Below, one piece after another: positions 41,895-53,650 of a stretch of 64,000 bases of DNA. The position numbers and the translations under genes were made by a program. How positions within the stretch are numbered: the first letter of the stretch is position 1; each line of letters starts with the position of its first letter. This stretch comes from Okapia johnstoni (taxonomy: Eukaryota; Chordata; Mammalia; Artiodactyla; Giraffidae), in assembly GCA_024291935.2 (NCBI GenBank), contig CM044315.1, forward strand, positions 75,498,385-75,562,384, given 5' to 3'. The notes below the pieces were generated by a model. It ran no database searches. It had not been told where the DNA came from and saw nothing but the letters and a program-made list of their open reading frames with translations.

Positions 41895-44545
41895 CCTGCG
41901 AGCCCCAGTCACCTCTGCATAACCAGTGGTCAGGGTGATGAGACGGCCTTAGTGGACCCAGGAGCAGGCAGGCAGCTTTCTCCTCCATGTAAGATAATGA
42001 CGTTTTCACATGGACTACAGCCTTGTCTAATTCAGTGAAACACTGAGCCATGGCGTGTAGGGCCACCAAAGACAGACGGGTCATACTGGAGAGTTCTGAC
42101 AAAACATGATCCACTGTAGAAGGGAATGGCAAACCACTTAGTATTCTTGCCTTGAGAACCCCATGAACAATATGAAAAGGCAAAAAGATACAACACTGAA
42201 AGATGAACTCCCCAGGTAGGTAGGTGCCCAATATGCTACTGGAAAACAGTGGAGAAATAACCCCAGAAAGAATGAAGAGACAGAGCCAAAGCAAAAACAA
42301 TACACATTTGTGGAGGTGACTGGTGATGGAAGTAAAGTCGGATGCTGTAAAGAACTATATTGCATAGGAACCTAGAATGTTAGGTCCATGAATCAAGGTA
42401 AATTGGAAGTGGTCAAACAGGAGATGGCAAAAGTAAACATTGACATTTTAGGAATCAGTGAACTAAAATGGACTGGAATGGGTGAATTTAACTGAGATGA
42501 CCACTAGATCTACTACTGTGGGCAAGAATCCTTTAGAAGAAGTGAAGTAGCCCTCATAGTTAACAAAAGAGTCCAAAATGCAGTACTTGGATGCAGTCTC
42601 AAACACGACAGAGTGATCTCTGTTCATTTCCAAGGCAAACCAATCAATATCATAGTAATCCAAGTCTATGCCCTGACCAGTAATGCTGAAGAAGCTGAAG
42701 TTGAATGGTTCTGTGAAGACCTACAAGACTTTCTAGAACTAACAGCCAAAAAAAGATGTCCTTCTCATTATAGGAGACTGTAATGCAAAAGTAGGAAGTC
42801 AAGAGCTACCTGGAGTAACAGGCAAATTTGGCCTTGGAGTACACAATGAAGCAGGGCAAAGGCTGACAGAATTTTGCCAAGAGAACACACTGGTCATAGC
42901 AAACACACTTTTCCAACAACACAAGAGACAGCTCTACACATGGACATCACCAGATGGTCAACACTGAAATCAGATTGATTATATTCTTTGCAGCCAAAGA
43001 TGGAGAACCTGTATAGAGTCAGCAAAAATAAGACCAGGAGCTGACTATAGCTCAGATCATGAACTCCTTATTGCCAAATTCAGACTTAAATTGAAGAAAA
43101 TAGGGAAACCTACTAGACCATTAAGGTATGACCTAAGTGGAAGTGACAAACAGATTCAAGGGATAGATCTGATAGACAGAATGCCTGAAGAACTATGGAC
43201 AAAGGTTTGAGACATTATACTGGAGACAGGAATCAAGACCATCCCCAAGAAACAGAAATGCAAAAAGGCAAAATGGTTGTCTGAGGAGGCCTTACAAATA
43301 GCTGAGAAAAGAAGAGAAGCTGAAGGCAAAGGAGAAAAGGGAAGATATACCCATTTGAATGAAGAGTTCCAAAGAATAGCAAGGAGAGATAAGAAAGCCT
43401 TCCTCAGTGATCAATGCAAAGAAATAGAACAAAACAACAGAATGGGAAAGACTAGAGATCTCTTCAAGAAAATTAGAGATAATAAGGGAACATTTCATAC
43501 AAAGATGGGCACAATAAATGACAGAAATGGTAAGAACCTAACAGAAACAGAAGATATTAAGAAGAGGTAGCAAGAATACACAGAAGAACTATACAAAAAA
43601 AGATCTTCATGACCCAGATAACCACGATGGTGTGATCACTTACCTAGAGCCAGACATCCTGGAATTTGAAGTCATGTGGGCCTTAGGAAGCATAACTATG
43701 AGAAAAGTTAGTGGAGGTAATAGAATTCCAGTTGAGCTATTTCAAATCCTAAAAGATGATGCTGTGAAAGTGCTGCACTCGATATGCCAGCAAATGTGGA
43801 AAACTCAGCAGTGACCACAGAAGTGGAAAACCTCACTTTTCATTCCAATCTAAAAGAAAGACAGTGCAAAAGACTGTTCAAACTACTGCACAATTGCACT
43901 CACTTCACAGGCTAGAAAACTAATGCTCAAAATCCTCCAAGCCAGGCTTCAACAGACGTGAACCATGAGCATCCAGATGTTCAAACTGGATTTAGAAAAG
44001 GAAGAGGAACCATAGATCAAATTGCCAACATCCATTGGATCATAGAAAAAGCAAGCGAGTTCCAGAAAAATGTCTACTTCTGTTTTATTGACTATGCCAA
44101 AGTCTTTGACTGTGTGGATCACAGAAAACTGTGGAAAATTCTTCAAGAGATGGGAAAACAAGACCACCTTACCTGCCTCCTGAGAAATCTCTATGCAGGT
44201 CAAGAAGCAACAGGTAGAACTGGACATGGAACAACAGACTGGTTTCAAATTGGGAAAGGAGTATGTCAAGGCTTTATATTGTCACTATGTTTATTTAACT
44301 TATATGCAGAGTACATCATTGAAATGCCAGGAAAGAGGAGAATGAAAAAGCTGGAAGCTCAACATTCAACTAAATTGCTGGCATCCGGTCCCATCACTTC
44401 CTGGCAAATAGAGGCATCACCGACTTGATGGACATGGGTTTGGGTGGATTCAGGGAGTTGGTGATGGACAGGGAAGCCTGGTGTGCTCCACATCCATGGC
44501 TTCACGAAGAGTGGGACATGAGTGAGTGACTGAACTGACTGACAG
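41895..44545 (+). mobile_element. BovB LINE, longest copy (2.65 kb), with endonuclease region
   Basis: The copy includes part of the 5' UTR (41895-42170), the endonuclease region (42172-43050), the linker and the RT N-terminal part to about 44330. It then has two large 3' deletions: after ttgaaatgccagg (44339) and after ctggcaaatag (44412). These remove the catalytic box and most of the 3' coding region. The last 130 bp with the ACTGA tail are retained. Confidence 0.93.
42172..44330 (+). pseudogene. BovB ORF2 remnant with apurinic endonuclease domain
   Basis: The ORF2 start is visible at 42172 (ATG, MKRQKDTTLKDELPR) and is closed by TAG at codon 16 (42217-42219). The endonuclease segment remains recognisable by nucleotide order to about 43050 (ggaatcagtgaactaaaatg; cattataggagactgtaatg; tcagatcatgaactccttat). 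Linker frame 43277-43570 and RT frame 43958-44428 (FCFIDYAKVFDCVDHRKLW, A to V) follow in different phases. The YxDD box is deleted. Confidence 0.85.
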
Positions 44546-44639
44546 ATACGGCTTTATGTTATTTTTTTTTTTAATGAAGGCTTTGTTTAAAATTTCTAAT
44601 GCTATGAACCTTGGTCTAGAAGATTGCTTAATCTTAAGA

Positions 44640-44790
44640 ATACCCAGTGCCCCATTTCTCAGATAAGGAGCTAAGAGGCCAGAGTGGGGTTGGGACTAGC
44701 TCAGGGTCACACAGTGAGTTCTTAGTAGAGTCGGGTTTATTTTTCCTGACTCCCAGTCTAGTGCTCTTCATCATACTCACTTGACTCCGG
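44640..44790 (-). repeat. MIR SINE
   Basis: Antisense MIR: tctcagataaggagctaaga, agctcagggtcacacagtga and ttcctgactcccagtctag. Confidence 0.7.
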
Positions 44791-45300
44791 TTTAGAGCCT
44801 TACCAGATACCCTAGGTAAGGAGGGCCACAGGATTGTGCTGGGCCCTCACTCCTCTGTGTCTAGCCTATCCTCTAGTAGCTAACATCTGGGATATTTAAA
44901 AAATCACATTGTGTGGATTACACCACAACCCCCATCTCTGCTGACTTCTATTAAGAAATCATTCACTGTTTTTTCAACAGCAGTGGGTATCCTCTCCTGA
45001 CAGTTCAGAGAGATGAGGCCTCCCAGCAAGCTCTGCTCGCCTTGGTAGCAATGCTGGACCCTACACCTGCAAAACTACAGAGAGAAAGCATTTTCCCCGA
45101 GGGCTTGGCAACTTGAGAGAGGACGCTCTGTTCTTCTTATATGGAATCACCAGAAAAGTCACTGTGCTCTCATTAAACAGAGCCCCTCATCTTTGCCTTC
45201 TCTGCTTTTCTATTTTCTACTTTCTTTTATTCTCTTTTAAAGTGTGCGGAGACTTCTCGCTATTAAAAATCTGGTGTCCCAGAATGGAATGGCAGGGATT
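44790..45300. other. Repeat-poor stretch
   Basis: Nothing recognised; no convincing open frame. Confidence 0.4.
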
Positions 45301-45304
45301 TTCC

Positions 45305-45400
45305 TATGTATTTTTTCACTGATGTATCCTAGGCATTTAAAATAGTGGCTAACACATAATAGATGGTCAATGAATATTTGTTGAATGAGTGAAGGAGGAA
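45305..45400 (+). repeat. L2 LINE 3' end
   Basis: The block tagtggctaacacataatag followed by tcaatgaatatttgttgaat is the L2 terminus. Confidence 0.65.
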
Positions 45401-45850
45401 CACATGGATGGGTAGTTGATACTAAAAGCCTGATATCAGAGAAGTAGCCATGGAATGGACCATCTGCTCCAACTTTCTCACAGTATAGAGGGCTTAAAGC
45501 TAAGAACCCTACGTATCAATCTTAACTAAAGAGATGGAGAAGAGAGAGATAACCTGCCAAGGTCATCTGTCCAAACAAGCTATGCAAATTAGATGTCAGC
45601 TATGGGGTCCTGTTGTTTGAGATTCATATGAAAGTATCTAAAAGCTCCCATCCCAGGTGCAGTGAAAGCCCTGCATTTCTCTCAATCTCTCCCAGAGTTT
45701 ATTGTGGGTTGCAGTGAACTTTGCTATTCTGAGTTATTGTTGGCTCCGGGCTCTCTGAATTAGTTGTTTCAGATCATCTTGTTGTCCTGCATGTGATGCC
45801 CTTGTTGACCCAGACAAGGAGCTCAGTTTCTCTCCTGGGTATACCTAAGT

Positions 45851-45889
45851 TCACACACACACACACACCCCCCCCAACATACACACACA
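45851..45889. repeat. (CA)n / C-run simple repeat
   Basis: CA dinucleotides, a run of C, then CA again. Confidence 0.9.
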
Positions 45890-46119
45890 GCTGTATTCTT
45901 GCATGTCCACACATACACATATATATCTACAAGAAATTAACCTACTGTATAAAACTTTTGTATTTGGATCAAATGTTCCTGAAGATTTGGGGAGATGAAA
46001 AGAATTTATACAAGAGCAACTCAAAAAAGCCTTAACTTTAATATTTGTTACACCTGTTCTTAGGGCATCTTTAATTATTTCTATTAATTTGGACTTCATT
46101 TTCCCCATATCATAATCTT

Positions 46120-46133
46120 TATATATATATATA

Positions 46134-46202
<69 letters not shown>
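46120..46202. repeat. Long (TA)n simple repeat
   Basis: About 80 bp of TA with a short TG interruption at 46135-46143. It abuts the tail of the Bov-tA at 46221. Length polymorphism or cruciform extrusion is plausible. Confidence 0.95.
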
Positions 46203-46203
<1 letters not shown>

Positions 46204-46220
46204 GGTACATAAGTGTGCAT

Positions 46221-46431
46221 ACATACATGCTCAATTGTGTTCTACTCTTTGCGACCCTCTGGACTGTAGCCCACCAGGCTCCTCTGTCTGTGAGGTTTTC
46301 CAGGCAAGAATACTGAAGTAACTTGCCATTTCCTCCCCCAGGGGATCTTCCTGATCCAGGGATAGAACCCATGTCTCCTGCATCTCCTGCATTTAAGCAG
46401 ATTCTTTACTGCTGAGCCTTTGGGGAAGCCC
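46221..46431 (-). mobile_element. Bov-tA SINE
   Basis: A minus-strand element with a small duplication in the head (ctcctgcatctcctgcat). Confidence 0.9.
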
Positions 46432-46434
46432 CCT

Positions 46435-47635
46435 ATAGATATATAGATATCTTAATTCATCCACCCCACTTCCCTTTTCTTTATTATCTATTTGTCTCAT
46501 CTTCAGATTTCAATTCATTTTTTATAAATTACAAGAATTCTAGACTTTGTTTTTTGTTGCTAGTTGAACCTAGTGATTTTACAATTTTATCTTCTATCCC
46601 TAAGTAACTTATAATAGTACTTTTTCCAAAATAAGGCAGTTCCCTTCTCAAGATGTTTCCTTCCAGTGATACCATTAGAAGGATACTAAGATATTTCATG
46701 GTATTTATAGAAAAGTTGAACAACAAAGGCTAGAGAAATTCTTCAGCATCACTCGGGAAATCTCAGCAGTAAAATTCATGGAATGTCTAATTAGGTATTA
46801 ACATGGAATTTGATTCAGTGTCAACAAAGGTAATCTTGCTTCTCCGTTTCCAGTTCCAGCTCTACCAGGAAGGGACTCTGATTGTCTTAACATGTCACAA
46901 TTGAATGAGCTATGTCCAGGGAGAAAACCATGTTAAGCAGTCAAGGCCATATGCCCACCCCTAGATACTGGAACCATGTCTAGGGCATGCAAAATCTCTG
47001 GGGATTCACTTGCCACCCCAAGCAGTATATTCCACACTGCTTCTCTTAGAACTAAACTTTATGCTAACACTCTTTTATTTGTTCAAAAGGTATGTACATG
47101 CTAAAAAATGGGCTCTGAATGCAGGAATAGAGACAAATTAAAAAAAATGCATGTTCAGGGAATCTTGACATTACTGCTAGTGACTGGAGTGAGGGATATT
47201 TATGAGGCTGTGTGTGTGATCTAAGTGAGAAGATAAAACCCCTTTAGTAGTAATGAATTGAGCATCCAATAAAAAGCTAGCTGAAAACACCCATTATCCA
47301 TTGTAACAGTTATCTTGGGAATGTTATATAGTTCTCTAGTCTTTCAGAAATGCTGTGAGAGCAGCCAGGAAGCCCTGGCAACCCTCACCAAAGAAAGAGA
47401 TATTTTTAATTCATTGTGGTTAGGCAAACTGAACCCCTAGATAAAGTGGTGGGTGATATGTTTTCAAAATATATTCACCCCATCTCACTTAAAGAATGAT
47501 ATTAGATTCTCCCTTCATTATATTCACTTGCCCTTTTTATATAAAGGAGAGATAGCCAGTACTTATAATTTTGCTCTTAGAGTTCTTCAGGACATAAAAA
47601 TAAAAAGAATGTAGCTGCAACAGAATTATCATCAC
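46435..47635. other. Repeat-poor stretch
   Basis: No recognised element across about 1.2 kb. No open frame of note. Confidence 0.4.
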
Positions 47636-47639
47636 GAAA

Positions 47640-47890
47640 ATGAACATTTATTGAGAACTTATTAGGTAAGACATTATGCTAGGAGTTTTCCATACATTCA
47701 CACATTTTGTCCTCACAGTAATTCTGTGTATTTAAGGATTCATATGAAGTAAGGATCTTTATTACTTGACTTTACAGATGGGAAACTGGTGCTCAGAGAA
47801 GACTGAAGAACTTTTCCATGTCATATACCTACTGAGTGGCAGAGGCAGGATGTAAACATAGATCTATTAACCCACGTGCTTATACTTATT
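47640..47890 (-). repeat. MIR SINE
   Basis: Full-length antisense MIR: aacatttattgagaacttat, atgctaggagttttccatac, ttacagatgggaaactggtg and gagtggcagaggcaggatgt. Confidence 0.8.
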
Positions 47891-47929
47891 ACCCTTATGC
47901 TAAGATACAAGCAAAGTAAAATGATGATG

Positions 47930-48060
47930 GTATTGAAGTCAGTATATCAGGATATCTGGATTTACCTCTCTATCAATTCATTGTACAACCTTAGACAAAC
48001 TGTTTCTTTCTGCAATTCACTTTCCTCACCTGCAGTTGGTGGGGCATGGATGAATTTGTG
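47930..48060 (+). repeat. MIR SINE fragment
   Basis: A sense core piece: gtacaaccttagacaaactg and ttcactttcctcacctgcag. It lies opposite to the preceding MIR. Confidence 0.5.
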
Positions 48061-48815
48061 TGAACCATTTTAGTGCCAAAGTTCTATAAGCCTACAATCG
48101 TTCAGAGACCTCTTATAAAAGCCTTGTGCTCTGTGAATTTTTTTGCTATTCACAAAGACTGTTCTTGGAGAGGCTCTTGGGACTGATTCTTGGGAATATA
48201 ATTCTGAGGTTTCTTTTCAGTGCACTCTCTCCATCCAAAGAAAATTTGCAAAAGTCACTGCATCTTGCCACCTGGCATCATTTGTTTACATCATGCTATT
48301 CAGTGTATGGTAGACCACTGTACTCTTAATGTCAGTGCCTAAAATAAATAAATAAATGCATAATATCTCCTCTGGGTCTGGTAAAATGCAGTCTATGTAA
48401 AATTATAAATTCACATCAGCAAAATATTTAATATTTATTTGGGGCAAAAGGTCTGGCCTAGAGATTGAAATTCAGATGGCTGGCAGACAACCCATTTTCC
48501 ACATAAGAAATGTGAAATAGTCCTCTAGCTCCAGGGGCATTATTGTAAGGGATTATTGAATCGGTAAACAGAGCAGTTTGGGGTGTATTTTTATTATGCA
48601 GTTGATAGGAAAAAGCAATCTTACCTTACGTATTTTGAGGTGAATATTTTGGTCATTGCAAAACTGCAAAAATTCTCCTCATTTCTGTAGGGCCTTCTGA
48701 AGCCCACTCAGAGTTAGAGTGGTCTACCATAGGAGAGGAGATTTGGAGTTCCCTGAGCTTTTTTCCTGTAACTTGGAGGCTTTGGTGTGAATGAATGGGA
48801 GACCACAGAAGTGTG
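48060..48815. other. Repeat-poor stretch with (AATA)n at 48340-48358
   Basis: Nothing else recognised. Confidence 0.4.
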
Positions 48816-48819
48816 ACAG

Positions 48820-48920
48820 AAGAACTCTTAGACTTAGATTCAGAAGACCTTGGTAGAGTCCCAAGCTCTGCCATGTTCAAGTTCTGTAACCTTGGTCAAG
48901 TTACTTTGAAGGCTCAGATT
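48820..48920 (+). repeat. MIR SINE fragment
   Basis: Core: cccaagctctgccatgttca and tctgtaaccttggtcaagtt. Confidence 0.6.
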
Positions 48921-49294
48921 AGTTTTGGTCTAGATTATTGAGGTGTTTGAAAGCTAAATTCAGACTTTATCCTTTAATGATGTCAACACAGCGAATTTGC
49001 AGCGAATTTGCCTCATACATAAGTGAATGGCAGAGATGTTGGGGTCTGAACAGTAGAAATCAGAAGGACAGAACTCAACTATAACATGTTTTGCTGGGTG
49101 ACCATTGGCAAGAGGCTTAAACTACATACCTAAATTTCCTTGGGCTTTGAATGGGGGCTGTAGAATGTTCTTAGTAAACCAAATGCCAGTTATTGATTCC
49201 ACAAAGATTTAGGGGGAACCTTCTAGGTGAAGGGCCTTGTGCTAGGAAATAAATAAACAGAGATGTGGGGTTGAGGGTTGGGAGGGGAGGAGTG

Positions 49295-49440
49295 TGAGAA
49301 TCTTGGCTTTAAAAGGCTAAGCCAACATGCCTTAGAACTTCATGACCTTGGAAAAATCTTTTCTGCATTTTGGGCTGCAGTTTCCCCAACTGCACAGATG
49401 GGCCAGGTGACTTCTGAGGTCTTTGTCACTTTAACATTCT
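49295..49440 (+). repeat. MIR SINE fragment
   Basis: Core: cttcatgaccttggaaaaat and gcagtttccccaactgcaca. Confidence 0.6.
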
Positions 49441-49672
49441 AAGTTTTCACCTTTCAGAATTGTTCCCAAGCCTTTTCTTATCTATGCTCTTTTCAACATC
49501 TAATCTTTCAGCCTGGGCTTCCGTGTTACCCTTGACCCTCTTACCTATCTGGAAATTTTTGCAGTACTATGTATGCATTCCCTCAAGAGCCCAAGGTTAA
49601 AGGAACTCTTTCTCTGTTTTGCAAAGAGCATTGCTATAAACAGGGAGAGAAAAAACGTAAGCCTCTAGCAGT

Positions 49673-49756
49673 GGTGATGGACAGGGAGGCCTGGCTTTCT
49701 GCAGTTCATGGGGTCGCAAAGAGTTGGACACGACTGAGTGACTGAACTGAACTGAA
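49673..49756 (+). mobile_element. Extremely short BovB 3' tail with 8-bp target duplication
   Basis: Only the last 84 bp of BovB (ggtgatggacagggaggcct to the ACTGA repeats) are present. The word ctagcagt stands at 49665-49672 and 49757-49764. The target duplication shows a genuine insertion, not a deletion remnant. Confidence 0.9.
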
Positions 49757-50109
49757 CTAGCAGTAGACTGTATTCCTAAATTCTCAATCTTGCACCCCGC
49801 CAAACAGAAATTGTTGGGTTATAACTAAAAGGAATTGAAAATGCTGAAGATAACTGCTTCACTGAGTCAGCAGGAAGTTAGAACTAAGGAGGTGGTTTTG
49901 TGTTCTTAAACTGAGCCATGTAGAAATTTATATCAGATACGAATATCTGAAAACTGCTGACCACAGATGCTCATAACAGAACAAGGGTCTGAATCATGAG
50001 TCAACGGACAGGACCTAGAGTGGATCTTAGAAAAAAATTTTCATGTCCTTTAACATCTTAGCTGTGGGCTTGTGGCTAGCATGGGAGTGAAGTGAGAAGA
50101 TGTAATAGA

Positions 50110-50275
50110 ATTTTGTTTTAGTGGAAACAGCAAATGACCTTGGAGTCAGAAGAGAGAGGGTCAATACAATCATGTACAAGCTTTCAACAACTCAATCTTT
50201 CTGAGCCTTGATTTTTCTCATCTGTATATTGGGTGTTATAATATTTACTTCACAGAGTGATCATGTAACTCATTT
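50110..50275 (+). repeat. MIR SINE
   Basis: Landmarks tgaccttggagtcagaagag, tgagccttgatttttctcat and cacagagtgatcatgt. Confidence 0.65.
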
Positions 50276-50404
50276 TTCAAAATGGATCTTTTCATTCATT
50301 AAATTGATGTAACAGCTAGTTACTAAAATCCCGTTATGTGTCAATAGCTGTAAGGCATTAGAGATATGATAGGGAATAAGACACAAAGTCTAATACTATG
50401 ACAC

Positions 50405-50525
50405 TGCGTTAGTTGTTCAGTTGTGTCTGACTCTATGAGACCCCATGGACTGCAGCCTGCTGGGCTCCTCTGTCAGTGGAATTCTCCCAGCAAGAGTACT
50501 GGAGTGGGTTGCCATTTTCTTCTTC
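50405..50525 (-). mobile_element. Bov-tA/Bov-A SINE fragment, head missing
   Basis: The tail and A part only (gttgttcagttgtgtctgac to tactggagtgggttgccatt). The tRNA-like head is absent, consistent with 5' truncation. It sits inside a weak copy of the ancient purine-rich repeat. Confidence 0.85.
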
Positions 50526-51000
50526 TGAAATTATAAAGCACAAATCAAATTTTAAGATTATATTATGATAATGAGTACCGAAATTTTACTCAGTCCATAC
50601 AGTCAAAATGTAACATCTTCCCTTCTTATCGTCCTCAGGAGTTCCCATGTGCTCAGAAACTTGAAAAAAACAGCAGTTACACTAAATTTTACTCCAAACT
50701 AGTAAACTTATTCCTGTGTCATAATCAAATTGCTCCTTCACATTTTCATTGCTCTTTAGGTAGAATTACCTAGTCTTTCAGATTTCTTCTTCCCTCCCCT
50801 GTTCTCCTCCTCCCTTCGAAAATAATATCTGAAGTACTGACCTAGTGGCAAAAAGAGGACTCTTGAGTTTTTTATCCACAAAATGTTTTCTGGATCCTAC
50901 TTAATCTTGAGTGTGGGATGGCTTGCCTGGGTTCCTCCCCAGACAGAAGACCACTGAGGTGCACCAGCCCTTCTGAGGGCTTCTTTCTTGTCGCTTGGTC
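50526..51000. other. Repeat-poor stretch
   Basis: Nothing recognised. Confidence 0.4.
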
Positions 51001-51352
51001 CACTGTAATGGATACTATAGACTGGGTAGCTTAAACAACATTTTCTTTTTTTTTCCTCTCCCAGTCCTGGAGGCTAGAAGTCCAAGATCAGGGTGCCAGC
51101 TGACTCAGTTTCTGAGAGAGCCCACCTCCTGGCTTTCAGGTGTCCCCATCTACTGTGTGCTCACGTGGTGGAGAGAGAGTGTCTCACTCTTGTTTCTTCT
51201 TGTAAGGGCACTAATTACATTCATGGAGGCTTGATACTCATGACTTAATTTCTTCCCAAAGGCCCTACCTCTGTATATCATCACAATGAAGATTAAGCCT
51301 TCAATATATGAATTTTTAAGGGAATACACACATTTAGTCCATAGCAGCATAT
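51000..51352 (-). mobile_element. MLT1 LTR (ERVL-MaLR)
   Basis: Near full-length antisense MLT1. Landmarks: tagactgggtagcttaaaca, ctggaggctagaagtccaag, gtaagggcactaattacatt, caaaggccctacctctgtat and acacatttagtccatagcag at the 5' end. It is a non-coding solo LTR. Confidence 0.88.
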
Positions 51353-51395
51353 GCTGCTAAAACCTATTGCTGATGTCCTTCCCCCGCCCTACCTC

Positions 51396-51427
51396 ATTCT
51401 CTCTCTCTCTGGCTCTCTCTCTCTCTT
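51396..51427. repeat. (CT)n simple repeat
   Basis: An interrupted CT run. Confidence 0.9.
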
Positions 51428-51742
51428 CATCAAGGCCTGGACATCCTCTCTGGAGGACACAGCTTCATATTCCCTCTTAGATGGTCTATCTTAGGTAGTC
51501 TCCGCTGTCATAAGGATCTCTCACTAAGAACCCCCAGCCAGGTTCTTAGTTAACTGCTGAGTTCTCTAATGGGGAAATGTGGGAATTCTTAATACTTGTT
51601 CACACTCTAAAAGAACAAAATTGTTCCTCCATAAGAACCACTCAGAGGAAGTTTGTTTTATAAAGCCTAAACTGAAAATGGAACACCCTCTGAACTCTAT
51701 TTCTCTCATTCTTTTCTAGATGTTTGAAAAATATCTCACCTC

Positions 51743-51773
51743 AAACACACACACACACACACACACACACCCC
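51743..51773. repeat. (CA)n simple repeat
   Basis: A CA run of about 28 bp. Confidence 0.9.
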
Positions 51774-51789
51774 TACCTATGAAAATTTT

Positions 51790-51870
51790 CATTGTCAATG
51801 AGTCAGGATTTGAATCCACTTCTTTCTGACTCAAAAGCCCATGCTCTTAGCCATTTTCCTATATAGAACA
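51790..51870 (-). repeat. MIR SINE fragment
   Basis: An antisense 5' part: gtcaggatttgaatccactt and cccatgctcttagccatttt. Confidence 0.6.
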
Positions 51871-52089
51871 GTCTTGTTTGGAAGCATTTGCCAGTATCAT
51901 TATATTCATATATTGATGGATAATAAAATTTCTAAGGAACTTTTTAATTGTTCATGTGTTTTAATTTGAAAAATTAGAAAGCCAAGTCTCCACAGATGGG
52001 CGAGTCACCTAATGCACACAGGACCTTTAGTCTCTAAGCCTTCCTTCACCTGGCCTTGGGTAGCTCTTATACATGGAAGCTTGAACTGC

Positions 52090-52250
52090 CCTGGGTCCAG
52101 GTGCTCTCATTTTCACCAATTTGGACTTGAATGTCAGCTCTACAACTTATTAAGACACCTTATGAAATCTTTTGTACTTCAGCACCCTCATTTGTAATAT
52201 GATATAATATAGCATCCTATCTTGGAATTATTAGGATGAAGGGTGGAAAC
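52090..52250 (+). repeat. MIR SINE
   Basis: Sense: ttggacttgaatgtcagctc, tacaacttattaagacacct and ttcagcaccctcatttgtaa. Confidence 0.65.
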
Positions 52251-52489
52251 TCAAGAGATAGTAATTTCCTTCTTTCCCAGTTCCTTAGTGTTACTTCCTG
52301 GAAGTATTTTAGCTGCTGGCTTTGAAACTGTGTCTGCGTTGTCAGTCAAGCCCTGCCTGACCCTGTGAACATTGCCTGACTCCCTGGGCTTAAACCAATG
52401 CCAGCTTGGATTTCTGATCCCTGGCCCTGTCATGCCACTTCCAGGACCCCAGGGTGCTTGACCTGACTTCTACCCTGGCATATGTTCTC

Positions 52490-52985
52490 TTATCCCTCTC
52501 CGCCAGCTGTCCAGTCTTGTCAGAACTTTATGCCTCTTGACCCTCTTTGCCAGTCAAACTTGGTAACCTTGAGCTTGGTTGTAAACACTGATGCCACACC
52601 CAAGTTTCCTTTCAAGGAATACTTAACTGCCCAGCTCCTGGGAATGCTCACAGCAACACTTAGCAGCTTTAAATCCCTGACGGACTGCCTCAGCTGCACA
52701 GAGATGCCCAGCTCAAAGTCATGCTTCTGCTTGAGGGTTCCACATCCAAAGACTGATTGTGCAGGCCCAACTTGGGACAACTCTGAAAGACCACTGTAGC
52801 TCCATCCAGAGCTCTCCAAGGATGTAGCTGAGGTCACCCCTGTGCTTCTATCACAGATAACTTTTCCCTCCACTTACTCCTGCCTCCATCCTCTCCTTTC
52901 CACAGGTGTTGGTTGATCCCTGGGCACTCCTTGAGTATCCTATGTGCTTATGTCTATTTCAGTTTCTGCTTCATGCGTCCATGGA
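52490..52985 (+). repeat. Possible ancient ERVL-type LTR 3' region
   Basis: The final block ctctcctttccacaggtgtt, then gggcactccttgagtatcct, then atttcagtttctgcttc resembles the U5 end of an old LTR that normally carries AATAAA here. The GC-rich body upstream fits an LTR U3. The open frames on both strands (for example 52520-52873) have no family support. Confidence 0.35.
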
Positions 52986-53078
52986 CAAGGTCCCCTCAAA
53001 TTGCATCCAGATGCCCAACACTATCAGTCCTGACATTGTCTAATAGACCCTGAGCTGTTCCCACTCACACTCTGTAAT

Positions 53079-53080
<2 letters not shown>

Positions 53081-53115
<35 letters not shown>
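53081..53115. repeat. (TG)n simple repeat
   Basis: A TG run of about 34 bp. Confidence 0.95.
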
Positions 53116-53120
<5 letters not shown>

Positions 53121-53259
53121 CAGTGTTCCCTGCTCTGTTGTCAAAGAAGCCAACAGCACAGGGAGGCCCTCTCACAACTTTCTACTCCTAGGTTGTGCTG
53201 AGTGAAGTCAAAGGTCAATCGGACTTTAATCTCAAACAACCCTTGTTCTTCTTGCATGT

Positions 53260-53420
53260 GCCTTACTCTGACAGGTCCTAGACACTAGGGACACAAGGTT
53301 AAGTCAGCCCTGTTTTGCAGTGAAGGTGTCACAATCTAGAGTGAGATGCAGGCATTGAAGAAATAAATTATAGTAAGGAGAGATAAATGCAATAGAAGAG
53401 TCACTTCCTGCCCCCAGGAA
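53260..53420 (+). repeat. Ancient purine-rich repeat, 5' edge
   Basis: The block cctagacactagggacacaa, then acaatctagagtgagatgca, then gaagaaataaattatagtaa matches the opening of the family. Confidence 0.4.
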
Positions 53421-53424
53421 CTTG

Positions 53425-53650
53425 GATAATGTTTTCCTGGCAGAGTTGTTAAGCTGATTAAATGAAGCCACACAGCACAATGTCTAGCACAGTGGAGGCA
53501 GTTATTGAATCAAATCATCTTATTTTTCAGGTTAGGAGATTAGTGCCTGAGACATTAAGCGCCTTGCCTAAGGTCTCATAAGTAGTTAACAAGAAAGCTG
53601 GGACTAGAACTCAGGTCTCCAGATTCACACTCCATGACTCTTTGTCTCAA
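53425..53650. repeat. Two MIR SINEs, tail to tail
   Basis: A sense MIR 3' end (gcacaatgtctagcacagtg, to about 53510) meets an antisense MIR (aggttaggagattagtgcct, gggactagaactcaggtctc, 53515-53650). Confidence 0.65.

Noticed and set aside
45851..46372. The 173-codon frame with IYIYIY and THTHI repeats
   Set aside because: It is created by reading through the TA and CA simple repeats into a Bov-tA.
52520..52873. The 117-codon minus-strand frame in GC-richer DNA
   Set aside because: A second open frame of 105 codons overlaps it on the other strand, and the region ends in LTR-like sequence. Composition explains both.
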